64,000 nucleotides of DNA from Chryseobacterium sp. (GTDB lineage: Bacteria; Bacteroidota; Bacteroidia; Flavobacteriales; Weeksellaceae). This document shows positions 45,413 through 53,498 of this stretch, piece after piece. The notes under the pieces are model-generated. The model saw only the letters and a list, made by a program, of their open reading frames with translations. It was not told the DNA's origin and made no database searches. The DNA is taken from NCBI RefSeq assembly GCF_019236175.1, contig NZ_JAFAJM010000015.1, positions 124,001-188,000 on the forward strand. Direction: 5' to 3'. Position 1 is the stretch's first letter, and each line of letters begins with the position of its first letter. A program made the translations under genes and the position numbers.

Positions 45413-47560
45413 TTATTCATAGGGATTATTTTCTATAATTTTTAAATCCAGAAGATAGGCATAACACGCCTCAAAATCAAAATATTTTTCTTTCAGCAAT
45501 TCGGCCTGATAATATACCGGCAGATATTTTCCCCATTTTGAAAAATCGATGGTTGAAGGAACAGTGATGAGCAAGTCCGTAAGCATAGAATCAATATTGA
45601 GGTGATGATTAATTCCCTGAAGACTGCTTATCCAGTCGGAAGAGCTGATTCCTTTTATTTCAAACGAGCTTTCACTGTCATTCAAGGAAGTTTTCAGCCC
45701 CAGTTTTTCCAATATAAAATGCAGGGTCCTGTTGATTTTCGAACTGGTAAATGAATAAAAACTAAGTTTGTCACCAGTTGTAAACAAAGGCCTTTCTGTT
45801 TTAATATCCTTAATGGGAAATACTGAAAAATCCCTTCTCATCGTATTGATGACATCATGTCCTGTTTCATCCAGATCATCATATACATCTTTTGAGATCA
45901 GGATTTCAAGCATTTTTTCACGAATTCGGTATGCTGTATCTGCAGGGTCACCTGAAAACATAGGTTTTTCTCCATCTATTGCCGGAACAACCTCTATTTT
46001 TTTTGCCTGAAAATCAATATATCGTATACTCCAGATTCTGGCCGCCAGATAAATATTCTCTTCTTCTCTTATTTGCGGAGATAAGGGCAATTCTCCGATT
46101 TTCATTCCATTACTGACAACTTTGAAAAAAACGGGAGTTTCGAAAAGGGTGTAAAAATCTTTATTATTAACAATTTTTTCTCCTTCGATCCCGATAATCA
46201 ATTCGTTCCCCAGTTGTTCCAACAATTCAATTGCTGTAAGATGGTGGATAATTTCTTCCGTATCTTCCTTTTTAATAGCTGAGAATGTTGAATTCCCTGC
46301 AATTTCTTCCATAAGTTTAGACAAAGTAATTCCGGATGTGCCTTTAACAATGGATAGAATCTGGTGCGCCAAAACATCATAAGGAGCTCTATTGATAGGG
46401 GTAGGTTCTATATATTGTTCCTGATAAAGCATCCAGCAGGCTAATGATTGCAGCAGGCTCCATTTCCCTGTAGCATATAAAAACAGGTTGCTGGCTTTTC
46501 CTTCTCTTCTGCCACTTCGTCCTACTCTTTGAATCAGGGAAGCAATACTGTGAGTCGTATCAATCTGTACAACTTCATCAATATTGCCGATATCAATGCC
46601 CAGTTCCAGTGTTGAAGTACATGAAATACAGAAACTCTGTTCCGTAGAATTTTTAGCAAAAAACTCTACATACTCACGAACCTCCTTATCCACTGAAGAA
46701 TGATGAGAAAAGTAATTGTTATGACCCCCTACTCTTTCTGATATCTGTTTTAACTTTACGGCAACTTCTTCTACTCTTCCTCGTGCATTCGGAAATATAA
46801 GCACCTTACAGTCTCTCGTTCTTACATACAAATCTTTCAGCAGAGGTAAGGGCAATGCATTCATGTTGCCTTCAAAATATTTGAAAACAGCGTGAATAGG
46901 TTTAGGAGTGGTGTCTCTGATGACTTTTGTCTCCTCAGGATTTCCGAGAAATCTTTTAAGTTCAATGTATTGATTAGCATCGCTTACCGTAGCTGAAAGT
47001 CCTACGATACTTAATTTTTTAGTATTTACTTTTCCAAGCCTGTTCAATAAGGATTGCAGATGAGTACCCCGGTCGGACCCCAGAAATGAATGGATCTCAT
47101 CAATCACAATATATTCAAGGCCGGAAAAAAGATGGTGAATGTTGTAAGGTTTATTGACAAACATGGCTTCCAGAGATTCCGGAGTAATGAGGACAATACC
47201 GGACGGTTCTTTAATTAACCGGTCTTTGGCTCCTTTAGATGCTTCTCCATGCCATTTTGTAACCGGAACATCCAGATACTCACATAATTTTTCTACTCTG
47301 ACAAACTGATCATTGATCAGGGCAATCAATGGAGAAATATAAAGAACTTTGACTCCCGGTTCTTTAAAATTCACTTTTGATAAAATAGGGAGAAAAGCAG
47401 CTTCGGTCTTACCGGAAGCTGTTCTTGATATAAGAATATAGTGATTATCGGTTGAAACAATTCTTTGAATAGCGGCTTCCTGAATTGGCCTTAGACTTTC
47501 CCACTTCTGATCTCTGATATACTTTCTGATAGGTTCGGAAAGCAGACTGAATGCTGTCAT
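45413..47560 (-). CDS. DEXH-box superfamily 2 helicase, BrxHI/Lhr-like
   Basis: A 715-residue SF2 helicase. Q-motif-like RPIQEAAIQ comes first, then Walker A SRTASGKTEAAF (Lys51), VLYISPLIALINDQ, VLITPESLE, the DEIH box in YIVIDEIHSFLGSDRG, VGLSATV, and motif VI as QRVGRSGRREG. A C-terminal extension of about 300 residues follows the helicase core, as in Lhr-type and BREX BrxHI proteins. The start overlaps the ATPase-gene stop by 4 bases. It is one of three tightly coupled genes whose combination suggests DNA processing or phage defence. It differs from the repair helicase at 57396, which has DEWH and a different tail. Confidence 0.88.
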   Translation of the reverse strand: MTAFSLLSEPIRKYIRDQKWESLRPIQEAAIQRIVSTDNHYILISRTASGKTEAAFLPILSKVNFKEPGVKVLYISPLIALINDQFVRVEKLCEYLDVPVTKWHGEASKGAKDRLIKEPSGIVLITPESLEAMFVNKPYNIHHLFSGLEYIVIDEIHSFLGSDRGTHLQSLLNRLGKVNTKKLSIVGLSATVSDANQYIELKRFLGNPEETKVIRDTTPKPIHAVFKYFEGNMNALPLPLLKDLYVRTRDCKVLIFPNARGRVEEVAVKLKQISERVGGHNNYFSHHSSVDKEVREYVEFFAKNSTEQSFCISCTSTLELGIDIGNIDEVVQIDTTHSIASLIQRVGRSGRREGKASNLFLYATGKWSLLQSLACWMLYQEQYIEPTPINRAPYDVLAHQILSIVKGTSGITLSKLMEEIAGNSTFSAIKKEDTEEIIHHLTAIELLEQLGNELIIGIEGEKIVNNKDFYTLFETPVFFKVVSNGMKIGELPLSPQIREEENIYLAARIWSIRYIDFQAKKIEVVPAIDGEKPMFSGDPADTAYRIREKMLEILISKDVYDDLDETGHDVINTMRRDFSVFPIKDIKTERPLFTTGDKLSFYSFTSSKINRTLHFILEKLGLKTSLNDSESSFEIKGISSSDWISSLQGINHHLNIDSMLTDLLITVPSTIDFSKWGKYLPVYYQAELLKEKYFDFEACYAYLLDLKIIENNPYE

Positions 47561-48873
47561 AGTTCTTCAATACTGTCTAAAATAATAAGATCATTAGGTC
47601 TTTCGTCCGATATTTCAATATCTCCAAACAATCTTCTCTTGTCTGCTTCAGGGTTTTGTCTGATAATGTTGAGAATATTCAGAAAATCTCTGATAACTTC
47701 TCTTGGAGTAAGGAATTCAGAGGCACCAGGTTTATTGAATATCTCTTCCATAAAAACAGAAATTTCTTCATCCGAAATATTGAGATCCGTTTGATAATTG
47801 AAATCAAAAATCAGTTTTAATTTTTTAAGCAACACAAAGATTTCATTGTGATTTAAAGGCATCAGTTTAATAACGGGCTGTGCAAAATCACGTAATTCCG
47901 ATGTTTCAAATTTATTGCTTTCCAGTCTTGACTTTAAGGCCTGATAACTGAAAAGCCCTCTTCTTTCATTTTCCAGAAATTCTTTTGTTCCCGCAAAATT
48001 GATAAACAGGTTAGAGACTTTCCCTTGAAAACAATCGTTATAAATAGATAGTATTTTTTCATAATTCTTCTCCCGCGAAGCAGAAACTGAGATTTTATAC
48101 AGATTAATTGCCTCATCCAGATTGATCATAAAACCGCTGTACCCCATACTTACAAAAAGCTTACAGAAGTTTTTAAGCATGTCATAATAATTGGAGTCAT
48201 TAATGATTTCCCGGATTCCAAGATCCTGTCTCGCCTCTGTTTTAGTAGAATATTCACCTTTAAGCCATTTCAGGGCATTTCTTCGTAAAAGCTCGTCACC
48301 TTTAACATAGCCTTCATAATATTTGATAACAGCCGATCCAAAATCGAATCCTCCTACTTCGGTAATTTCATTGATGGTTTTCATAATAGAATGCTGGATC
48401 AGAGTCAGGTACTGATCGTCTCTGATTTCCGTTAATGAAATATGATTTTCTTCTGCTGTTTTTGCAATCACCTGCTCAATCCATTTTTCAAGCAAAGTTT
48501 GTAAAGCTCCCCCTTCCGGCTTTGTCTGAATAGCAATATTATCCATAATCGCTGAGTACAGAATCACACTTTTTCCGTCATTGGCATAAAGTCTGTTATC
48601 CGGAGTAAAATCGGCATTGGCCACTACGAATTTTTGTTTTAAAGCTACTGTATTTAATACATGCAGCATAAAAGATTTTCCGCTTCCGAAATCCCCTATC
48701 CAGAATTTCACAAGGCTCAGACCGTTTTTTACATCTTGCAGAGCCCCGATTGCTGCATTGATTTCTTCAGATCTTCCTACTGTAATATGCTGTACTCCAA
48801 TTTTCGGTACGACTCCGCTTACCAGAGAATTGACAATGGAGGCAGCTTCTTTGGGTTTAATATTATCGATCAT
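47557..48873 (-). CDS. P-loop ATPase, BrxD-like (DUF2791-type)
   Basis: A 438-residue ATPase. Walker A GDFGSGKS is at 60-67 within FWIGDFGSGKSFML and Walker B is MINLDEAINLYK near 255-265. The N-terminal VSGVVPKIGVQHITVGRSEE and the later FLTPREVIRDFLNILNIIRQ near the C-terminus are typical of the BREX-type ATP-binding protein BrxD family. It overlaps the TerB-like gene by 11 bases and the helicase gene by 4. In BREX type 2-like systems BrxD and BrxHI are neighbours, but no PglX, PglY or PglZ is near here. Confidence 0.82.
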   Translation of the reverse strand: MIDNIKPKEAASIVNSLVSGVVPKIGVQHITVGRSEEINAAIGALQDVKNGLSLVKFWIGDFGSGKSFMLHVLNTVALKQKFVVANADFTPDNRLYANDGKSVILYSAIMDNIAIQTKPEGGALQTLLEKWIEQVIAKTAEENHISLTEIRDDQYLTLIQHSIMKTINEITEVGGFDFGSAVIKYYEGYVKGDELLRRNALKWLKGEYSTKTEARQDLGIREIINDSNYYDMLKNFCKLFVSMGYSGFMINLDEAINLYKISVSASREKNYEKILSIYNDCFQGKVSNLFINFAGTKEFLENERRGLFSYQALKSRLESNKFETSELRDFAQPVIKLMPLNHNEIFVLLKKLKLIFDFNYQTDLNISDEEISVFMEEIFNKPGASEFLTPREVIRDFLNILNIIRQNPEADKRRLFGDIEISDERPNDLIILDSIEEL

Positions 48874-50341
48874 TGTTTAAAAGTTTTTGGTAATAATTTG
48901 TGTTAATAATAAAATACTCATCTTCCTCTTCAATCAGAACATCATCCAGAATTTCAAAACAGGATTCATTGACAGAGTCTATAGCAGAGCCCGTAAAAAG
49001 GCCTTTCGTTTTAATAAATCCGCTGAAATCACTTTGAAGAATATTGAAGCTGTGTTTTTCAAATAAGTTGAGGATTTCTTTTTGAGTATCGTTCAGGTTG
49101 AGTTCATTAAGATATTTTGAAGCCTGAATCTCAGAAACCGGATGTGTTATGGAAATCGTTAATTCAGTAAAGCTTTCCGGTTTCTGTACAGGTCTTTCTT
49201 CCTCATCATCATCTTCACTGAGGATCTGTCCCAAAATGTCTGCAGCTTCCGAATCTAATGCCTGAATATTTTTTATAGCTTCCGGATCAATAGTGATTAT
49301 TTTCCTTTTTGGAAGATACAGTTGGCCCGCTTTCTGAAGAGCTGCTTCCAGATTCCTGTCACCCATAAATTCGTTCACAATTTTTTCAAAATCTAAAAAC
49401 TGTTCTTTGGTAGAAAACAGGTTTTTCTGAATGTTTTTATTCAGCTGCCTCTGATCAAATTTCGGTGAATCCATATCTTTTTCAAGATAATGGATATAAA
49501 GACGCAATGCACAGATTTTATCATATTCCGCTACAAATTTTGAAGCTTCAAAGAATATAGCATCTGCAGAAGGATTTTTAATATTGACTTCTGCAAGTCT
49601 GAAAATCTCCCTTTCAAAAGCTTGCGGATTAGAATAGTCTTCTTTTATAAGAGCAAACGCAGTCTTCCATCGGATGGTATTGTTTTCATTAAGAATAGTA
49701 TTCGTTTTATAATCTGCTTCCAGAATCTGATGCCGGTTTTCCATAAAAAAAACATCAAGCTTAGAAACAATTTTTCTATGGTACTGATGAAGAATATCCG
49801 GCTCATTATAATTAAAATCAGTACCTATTTTTCTTTTGATAGCATAAACTTCACGAACATTATTTTCGCATAATTTTAAGATATGATTGAAAATTTCCGT
49901 TTGTACAGAATCGTAAGTATAGCCGTAATTCAGGCTGTCTTTTCTGTAATTGTATCTGAGGCATACAATAATCTCCGAGACTTCATCAATGACTGTTACA
50001 TAAGAGGTATTCACAGGAATACAGTGTTGATAAAGATAATCAATAGCTCTTAAAAACTGCTTTAAAATCTGTATTCTGCAATATTCAATTTCATTAAAGA
50101 CATTCCCGGAAAAAGACATTTTATCCAGCATTTTGACCTGATTTTCATTCAGACTGAGTTTGCGGATATATTTCTTACCTATTTTCCCTTCGTCAGAGTG
50201 ATAAGACTTCCCTGAATGCTGTGCAATCTCAGTACCGGAAACAATATGTTCACTTCTGAAATTAATAGGGATATCAGCATTTCCTGAAACATCAATGATA
50301 AAATCGGAAGCGTTTATAAATAAAGGATTCTCGCTGGCCAT
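48863..50341 (-). CDS. TerB-N/TerB-C domain protein
   Basis: A 492-residue soluble protein. Residues about 58-105 match the TerB-N pattern (IRKLSLNENQVKMLDKM, then NVFNEIEYCR). A long helical middle follows, then an acidic linker with EDDDEEER near 380. Residues about 415-488 match TerB-C (NDTQKEILNLFEKHSF, GAIDSVNE-like GSAIDSVNESC, then ILDDVLIEEEDEYFIIN). It is the first large gene of the three-gene operon and overlaps the ATPase gene by 11 bases. TerB-C proteins have been linked bioinformatically to helicases and ATPases in stress and phage-response modules. The domain call rests on recalled patterns, not on a search. Confidence 0.75.
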   Translation of the reverse strand: MASENPLFINASDFIIDVSGNADIPINFRSEHIVSGTEIAQHSGKSYHSDEGKIGKKYIRKLSLNENQVKMLDKMSFSGNVFNEIEYCRIQILKQFLRAIDYLYQHCIPVNTSYVTVIDEVSEIIVCLRYNYRKDSLNYGYTYDSVQTEIFNHILKLCENNVREVYAIKRKIGTDFNYNEPDILHQYHRKIVSKLDVFFMENRHQILEADYKTNTILNENNTIRWKTAFALIKEDYSNPQAFEREIFRLAEVNIKNPSADAIFFEASKFVAEYDKICALRLYIHYLEKDMDSPKFDQRQLNKNIQKNLFSTKEQFLDFEKIVNEFMGDRNLEAALQKAGQLYLPKRKIITIDPEAIKNIQALDSEAADILGQILSEDDDEEERPVQKPESFTELTISITHPVSEIQASKYLNELNLNDTQKEILNLFEKHSFNILQSDFSGFIKTKGLFTGSAIDSVNESCFEILDDVLIEEEDEYFIINTNYYQKLLNNDR

Positions 50342-50348
50342 AACAACT

Positions 50349-50360
50349 GATAAATTTATC
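50349..50360. promoter_or_regulatory. Palindrome just upstream of the TerB-domain gene
   Basis: GATAAATTTATC is a perfect 12-bp palindrome ending 8 bases before the ATG at 50341. It overlaps the last codon and stop of the small ORF. It could be an operator or RNA element; it may also be chance in AT-rich DNA. Confidence 0.25.
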
Positions 50361-50448
50361 GTGAACTGATAGGTTTCTTTACAAAATCAATACGCAGATC
50401 TGTTGTGTTGGCTACAGGTTGTACTTCTGTATTTTCAAAATTGCTCAT
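50356..50448 (-). CDS. Possible 30-residue leader peptide of the TerB operon
   Basis: An ATG at 50448 (or 50454) opens a short frame beginning MSNFENTEVQPVANTT and ending KKPISSR before TAA at 50358-50356. The stop is 14 bases before the TerB-domain ATG on the same strand. A -7 box TACATTTG (50526-50519) would place both in one transcript. The composition is protein-like, polar with a basic end. I cannot assign a function. It could be a small partner protein, a translational leader or the tail of a lost gene. Confidence 0.35.
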   Translation of the reverse strand: MSNFENTEVQPVANTTDLRIDFVKKPISSR

Positions 50449-50518
50449 CTTCATAAAATTGCGGTATTGGTGTCCGGATCTCCGATGGGAAATCAATTCT
50501 CTAATATACTAATATTGC

Positions 50519-50526
50519 CCAAATGT
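50519..50526 (-). promoter_or_regulatory. -7 box of the TerB/ATPase/helicase operon
   Basis: Minus-strand TACATTTG matches TAnnTTTG. No TTTG lies at -33. A hairpin (50544-50569) sits just upstream. Predicted start near 50513, about 170 bases before the TerB-domain ATG. Confidence 0.4.
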
Positions 50527-50543
50527 ATTGAATAGAAGAACAT

Positions 50544-50569
50544 ATTCTTTACGGTTTTCCGTAAAGAAT
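50544..50569. repeat. Inverted repeat upstream of the TerB operon
   Basis: ATTCTTTACGG (50544-50554) and CCGTAAAGAAT (50559-50569) form a perfect 11-bp stem around TTTT. There is no T tail on either strand directly after it, so an operator is as likely as a terminator. It separates the operon from the upstream acetyltransferase gene. Confidence 0.5.
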
Positions 50570-50643
50570 TAAAAACGAAGGTGAAAAATGATTATTGAGT
50601 TTTGATCAGGCTTAGCATGTCTGCAGACAGATATAATACCACC

Positions 50644-51270
50644 TTACTGATCCAACTGTCTCTGAAACTCTTCCAGGTATTTTGCAATATGAATACCGTC
50701 TGCAAGACCGTGATGAGCTTCAATGGAAACCGGAAGGAATTTTCTGCCATCACGGATATTGAATTTACCAAAAGATATTTTGGGTACCGATTCATCATTG
50801 TTAAAATCTGTCGGATGAAGAATCGCAGTAAAAGAATTCCAGGGAATCGTGGTATGTCTGATGTGATCTTTTCCTAATCTTTTATTGCTTAATCGAAGCC
50901 CTGAAGAAAGATGAACCCCTTTAATCTCTTCCTGTAATGCAGCATTGAAAATCTCAAAATTCTCTGAAAAATGGGTAAATGAGAAGCCAAAAGTTCCGTC
51001 CGGTCTGCCGATCGTACTTCCTGCATGAACGATATCGAACTGGACAACCTGCCCGTCAACAATTCTAAGCTTTAATTCCTCTACTGTATTGACAGCAACC
51101 ATGGACTTGTGATAGTAATAGGCAAAGAAAGAATATCCTTTTGCCTTAGCCGTATCATAGGCTTTTGTACAGTCCACTTCTGTTGTAAAACCAAAATAAG
51201 GGCTTGCCATACCTGAGAAAAATTCAAAATGCTCTTTCCTGTTCCATTTTTCAAGGTCTACGATCTTCAT
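50644..51270 (-). CDS. Chloramphenicol acetyltransferase-like (type A CAT family)
   Basis: A 208-residue trimeric-acyltransferase-type protein. The catalytic motif HHGLADGIH is near 186-194 and the N-terminal IVDLEKWNRKEHFEFFSG is the classic CAT opening. GKFNIRDGRKFLPVSIEAHH replaces the usual FxKYxxQxGxxLMPVSxQxHH, so it is a divergent member that may not act on chloramphenicol. It is monocistronic and divergent from the dehydrogenase gene at 51486. Confidence 0.88.
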   Translation of the reverse strand: MKIVDLEKWNRKEHFEFFSGMASPYFGFTTEVDCTKAYDTAKAKGYSFFAYYYHKSMVAVNTVEELKLRIVDGQVVQFDIVHAGSTIGRPDGTFGFSFTHFSENFEIFNAALQEEIKGVHLSSGLRLSNKRLGKDHIRHTTIPWNSFTAILHPTDFNNDESVPKISFGKFNIRDGRKFLPVSIEAHHGLADGIHIAKYLEEFQRQLDQ

Positions 51271-51485
51271 TAATTCTTATTTTTACTGCAAATTTCTGAA
51301 AGTTTCTCCGGTTTTGAAAGTGTATGGCTGAAAATATAACTAAAACTTAATCCTATGAAGCTAGGATGTGGTAGATTTTTTGCATACAAAATATATACTT
51401 TGCCTTCTTATTCATAGGCTGAAAAACAGATGATTCTGATGATTAGGCTTTCTCTGAAAACATCATTTATAATACAATAAAAAAT

Positions 51486-52337
51486 ATGAAAATAGAAAAA
51501 ATCGGATTTATTGGATTGGGAAATATGGGCCATCCTATGGCTAAAAACCTCGAAAAAGCAGGATTTCCCCTCTCTGTTTATAACAGATCTCCTGAAAAAG
51601 CCAGAGATTTTGAAGAAAAGTCTTCAGTATATACCCACGTTAAAGATCTTGTACAAAATACAGATCTTATATTCACAATGCTCACCAATGACGCTGCGGT
51701 AAAGGCTGTTTATAAAGAGATTCTGAATCTGGATATTCAAGGAAAACTTTTTGTAGATATGAGCACCATTTCACCTGAAGCCTCTAAAGAAACTGCAGAC
51801 GCACTGAGAATAAAAGAAGCTTCCTTTATCGATGCTCCGGTGGCCGGAAGTACTCAGCCGGCGAAGGAAGGAACATTAATCATTATGACCGGAGGTGAAG
51901 AAGAAAATCTACAACGTGCGATGCCTTATCTGATGAAAATGGGGAAATCCGTAAAACATCTGGGAGAAAACGGTAAAGGAATTGCCGGAAAGCTGTCTGT
52001 TAATTATTTTCTGGCAGCTATTTATCAGGGATTGGCAGAAACTGTTTTACTGTCAGAAAAATTAGGTATTGAACGATCAGATATGCTTGAAATCATTAAT
52101 GAAAGTGCAAGCGGAAGCGGTGCCACAAAAGTAAAAACACCCATGCTGATTGAGGATCATTACACTCCGGCATTTGCTCTTGATCTTATGCTAAAAGATA
52201 TTCTTCTTGCTAAAAATGCAGGGGCTGGCTATCCATTATCTGAAGTTCTGGTTAATACTTATCAAACTGCACATGATAAAGGTTTCGGGCAGGATGATGT
52301 CATAGGAATTATAAATTATTTAAAAATAATAAGATAA
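51486..52337 (+). CDS. NAD(P)-dependent dehydrogenase, 3-hydroxyisobutyrate dehydrogenase family
   Basis: A 283-residue beta-hydroxyacid dehydrogenase. The Rossmann motif IGFIGLGNMGHPMAKNL is at 6-22. The substrate-binding DAPVAGSTQPAKEGTLIIM is near 118, and the catalytic lysine sits in GKGIAGKLSVNYF near 162-174. It could be a glyoxylate/succinic-semialdehyde reductase or a 3-hydroxyisobutyrate dehydrogenase. It is followed after 1 base by a PPC-domain gene, so the two are one transcript. Confidence 0.9.
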   Translation: MKIEKIGFIGLGNMGHPMAKNLEKAGFPLSVYNRSPEKARDFEEKSSVYTHVKDLVQNTDLIFTMLTNDAAVKAVYKEILNLDIQGKLFVDMSTISPEASKETADALRIKEASFIDAPVAGSTQPAKEGTLIIMTGGEEENLQRAMPYLMKMGKSVKHLGENGKGIAGKLSVNYFLAAIYQGLAETVLLSEKLGIERSDMLEIINESASGSGATKVKTPMLIEDHYTPAFALDLMLKDILLAKNAGAGYPLSEVLVNTYQTAHDKGFGQDDVIGIINYLKIIR

Positions 52338-52338
52338 T

Positions 52339-52794
52339 ATGGAGATCAAAAATTGTAAAGGTAACAACTGGTCTGCCAGAAAAGTAGATCATATTTATAT
52401 ACTAAGCCTTAAAAACCACTCAAATATTGTGGAAGCTTTAACAGATTTTGTTCAGCATCAGAGTATCAGTGCAGGAGAAGTTACGGGTATAGGAGCCGTA
52501 AGTGAAGCAACACTCAGGTTTTTTAATCCTTCAACAAAAAAATATGTAGACAAAACTTTTACAGAACAGATGGAAGTTGCCAATATTTCAGGAAATGTAT
52601 CCGAAGTGGATGGAAAAATACTCCTTCATTTGCATATTACATTAGGAAGAGAAGATTATACCGCTTTGGCAGGACATCTTCTGGATGCAAAAATCCAGGG
52701 GGCTGCAGAATTCATTTTCTATCCGTTAAACACAAAAGTAGTGAAGATTAAAGATGAAAATGTCGGGATTAATCTCTATGATTTTGAACACTAA
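52339..52794 (+). CDS. PPC/DUF296-domain protein
   Basis: A 151-residue PCC/PPC-domain (DUF296) protein. The core pattern NIVEALTDFVQHQSISAGEV, then GIGAVSEATLRFF and LHLHITLGRED with paired His residues, is typical of the bacterial stand-alone form. These proteins form trimers, can bind metal at the His residues, and are annotated as DNA-binding by analogy with plant AT-hook proteins; no AT hook is present here. It is co-transcribed with the dehydrogenase gene. Confidence 0.88.
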   Translation: MEIKNCKGNNWSARKVDHIYILSLKNHSNIVEALTDFVQHQSISAGEVTGIGAVSEATLRFFNPSTKKYVDKTFTEQMEVANISGNVSEVDGKILLHLHITLGREDYTALAGHLLDAKIQGAAEFIFYPLNTKVVKIKDENVGINLYDFEH

Positions 52795-52813
52795 TACGAA
52801 AGCATTATTTTTG
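52783..52813 (+). promoter_or_regulatory. Promoter of the Crp/Fnr gene
   Basis: TTTG (52783-52786), 19 bases, then TATTTTTG (52806-52813). A full consensus match that begins inside the last codons of the PPC gene. Predicted start near 52819, leader about 11 bases. Confidence 0.6.
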
Positions 52814-52829
52814 AAAAAATATTTAACTG

Positions 52830-53414
52830 ATGTTTGACGTCCTGCTTTCTCATATACAAAATAAAGTTGATATCACTGATCACCAGAAAAAACAGGTACA
52901 GTCTTTTTTTAGCTTTAAAAAGCTCAGAAAAAAACAATATCTGCTTGAGGAAGGAGAAATCTGCAAATCTCTTTCTTTCGTAAGCAAAGGATTACTAAAA
53001 TCTTATTTTCCGGATGAAAAAGGAAATGAACATATCAATATGTTTGCTTTCGAAGGCTGGTGGATTTCCGATTTCAACAGCTTTGTAAATCAGGAAAAGT
53101 CTGTTCTGAATATCGATGCCATTGAAGAAACAGATATCCTGATGATTACACTGGAAGATTACAACAGAATCATGCTGGACGTTCCGGTAATGGACCGTTA
53201 TTTTAGAATGTTGTATCAGAACAGTCTGGTGACAAAAGATTACAGGCTTATTGTTTCCAACAGTTATACTGCTGAAGAAAAGTACCTGCAGTTTGCACAG
53301 AAAAATCCTGAAATGATCAAAAGGATCCCCCACAATCTCATTGCTTCTTATCTGGGGCTTGCTCCTGAAACGGTAAGCCGTATTCGTAAGAAAAATTTAC
53401 TCAACAGCCCTTGA
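52830..53414 (+). CDS. Crp/Fnr-family transcriptional regulator
   Basis: A 194-residue protein with a cyclic-nucleotide-binding-like N-terminal domain (about 20-115, with SFVSKGLLKSYFPDEKGNEH) and a C-terminal HTH (HNLIASYLGLAPETVSRIRK). It lacks a Cys cluster and carries no obvious haem motif. Two FNR-like boxes lie immediately downstream, one beginning at its stop codon, in front of the reductase gene. This makes it a likely local activator. The signal is unknown. Confidence 0.9.
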   Translation: MFDVLLSHIQNKVDITDHQKKQVQSFFSFKKLRKKQYLLEEGEICKSLSFVSKGLLKSYFPDEKGNEHINMFAFEGWWISDFNSFVNQEKSVLNIDAIEETDILMITLEDYNRIMLDVPVMDRYFRMLYQNSLVTKDYRLIVSNSYTAEEKYLQFAQKNPEMIKRIPHNLIASYLGLAPETVSRIRKKNLLNSP

Positions 53415-53447
53415 TCCTGATCAATTCAAATGCATGATCCAGATCAA
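53411..53447. promoter_or_regulatory. Tandem FNR/Crp-like operators
   Basis: TTGATCCTGATCAA (53411-53424) is a perfect TTGAT-N4-ATCAA palindrome. ATGATCCAGATCAA (53434-53447) is a near copy, with centres 23 bases apart. The second box centres about 43 bases before the predicted start of the reductase transcript, the class II activator position. Confidence 0.6.
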
Positions 53448-53470
53448 GCGTAAAAGCTTATTCTCACCCA

Positions 53471-53478
53471 TAATTTTG
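53471..53478 (+). promoter_or_regulatory. -7 box of the PRISE-type reductase gene
   Basis: TAATTTTG at 53471-53478, without a TTTG at -33, gives a predicted start near 53484. Lack of a -33 element fits activator dependence. Confidence 0.5.
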
Positions 53479-53498
53479 TAAAAAAATTTACAAGACTT

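Noticed and set aside
45413..50341. A complete BREX system
   Set aside because: Only BrxD-like and BrxHI-like proteins are present; no PglX methylase, PglZ phosphatase, BrxA, BrxB or PglY/BrxC-sized ATPase is nearby.
50644..51270. A true chloramphenicol resistance gene
   Set aside because: The active-site motif is there, but flanking signature residues differ from classical CatA enzymes, so resistance should not be assumed.
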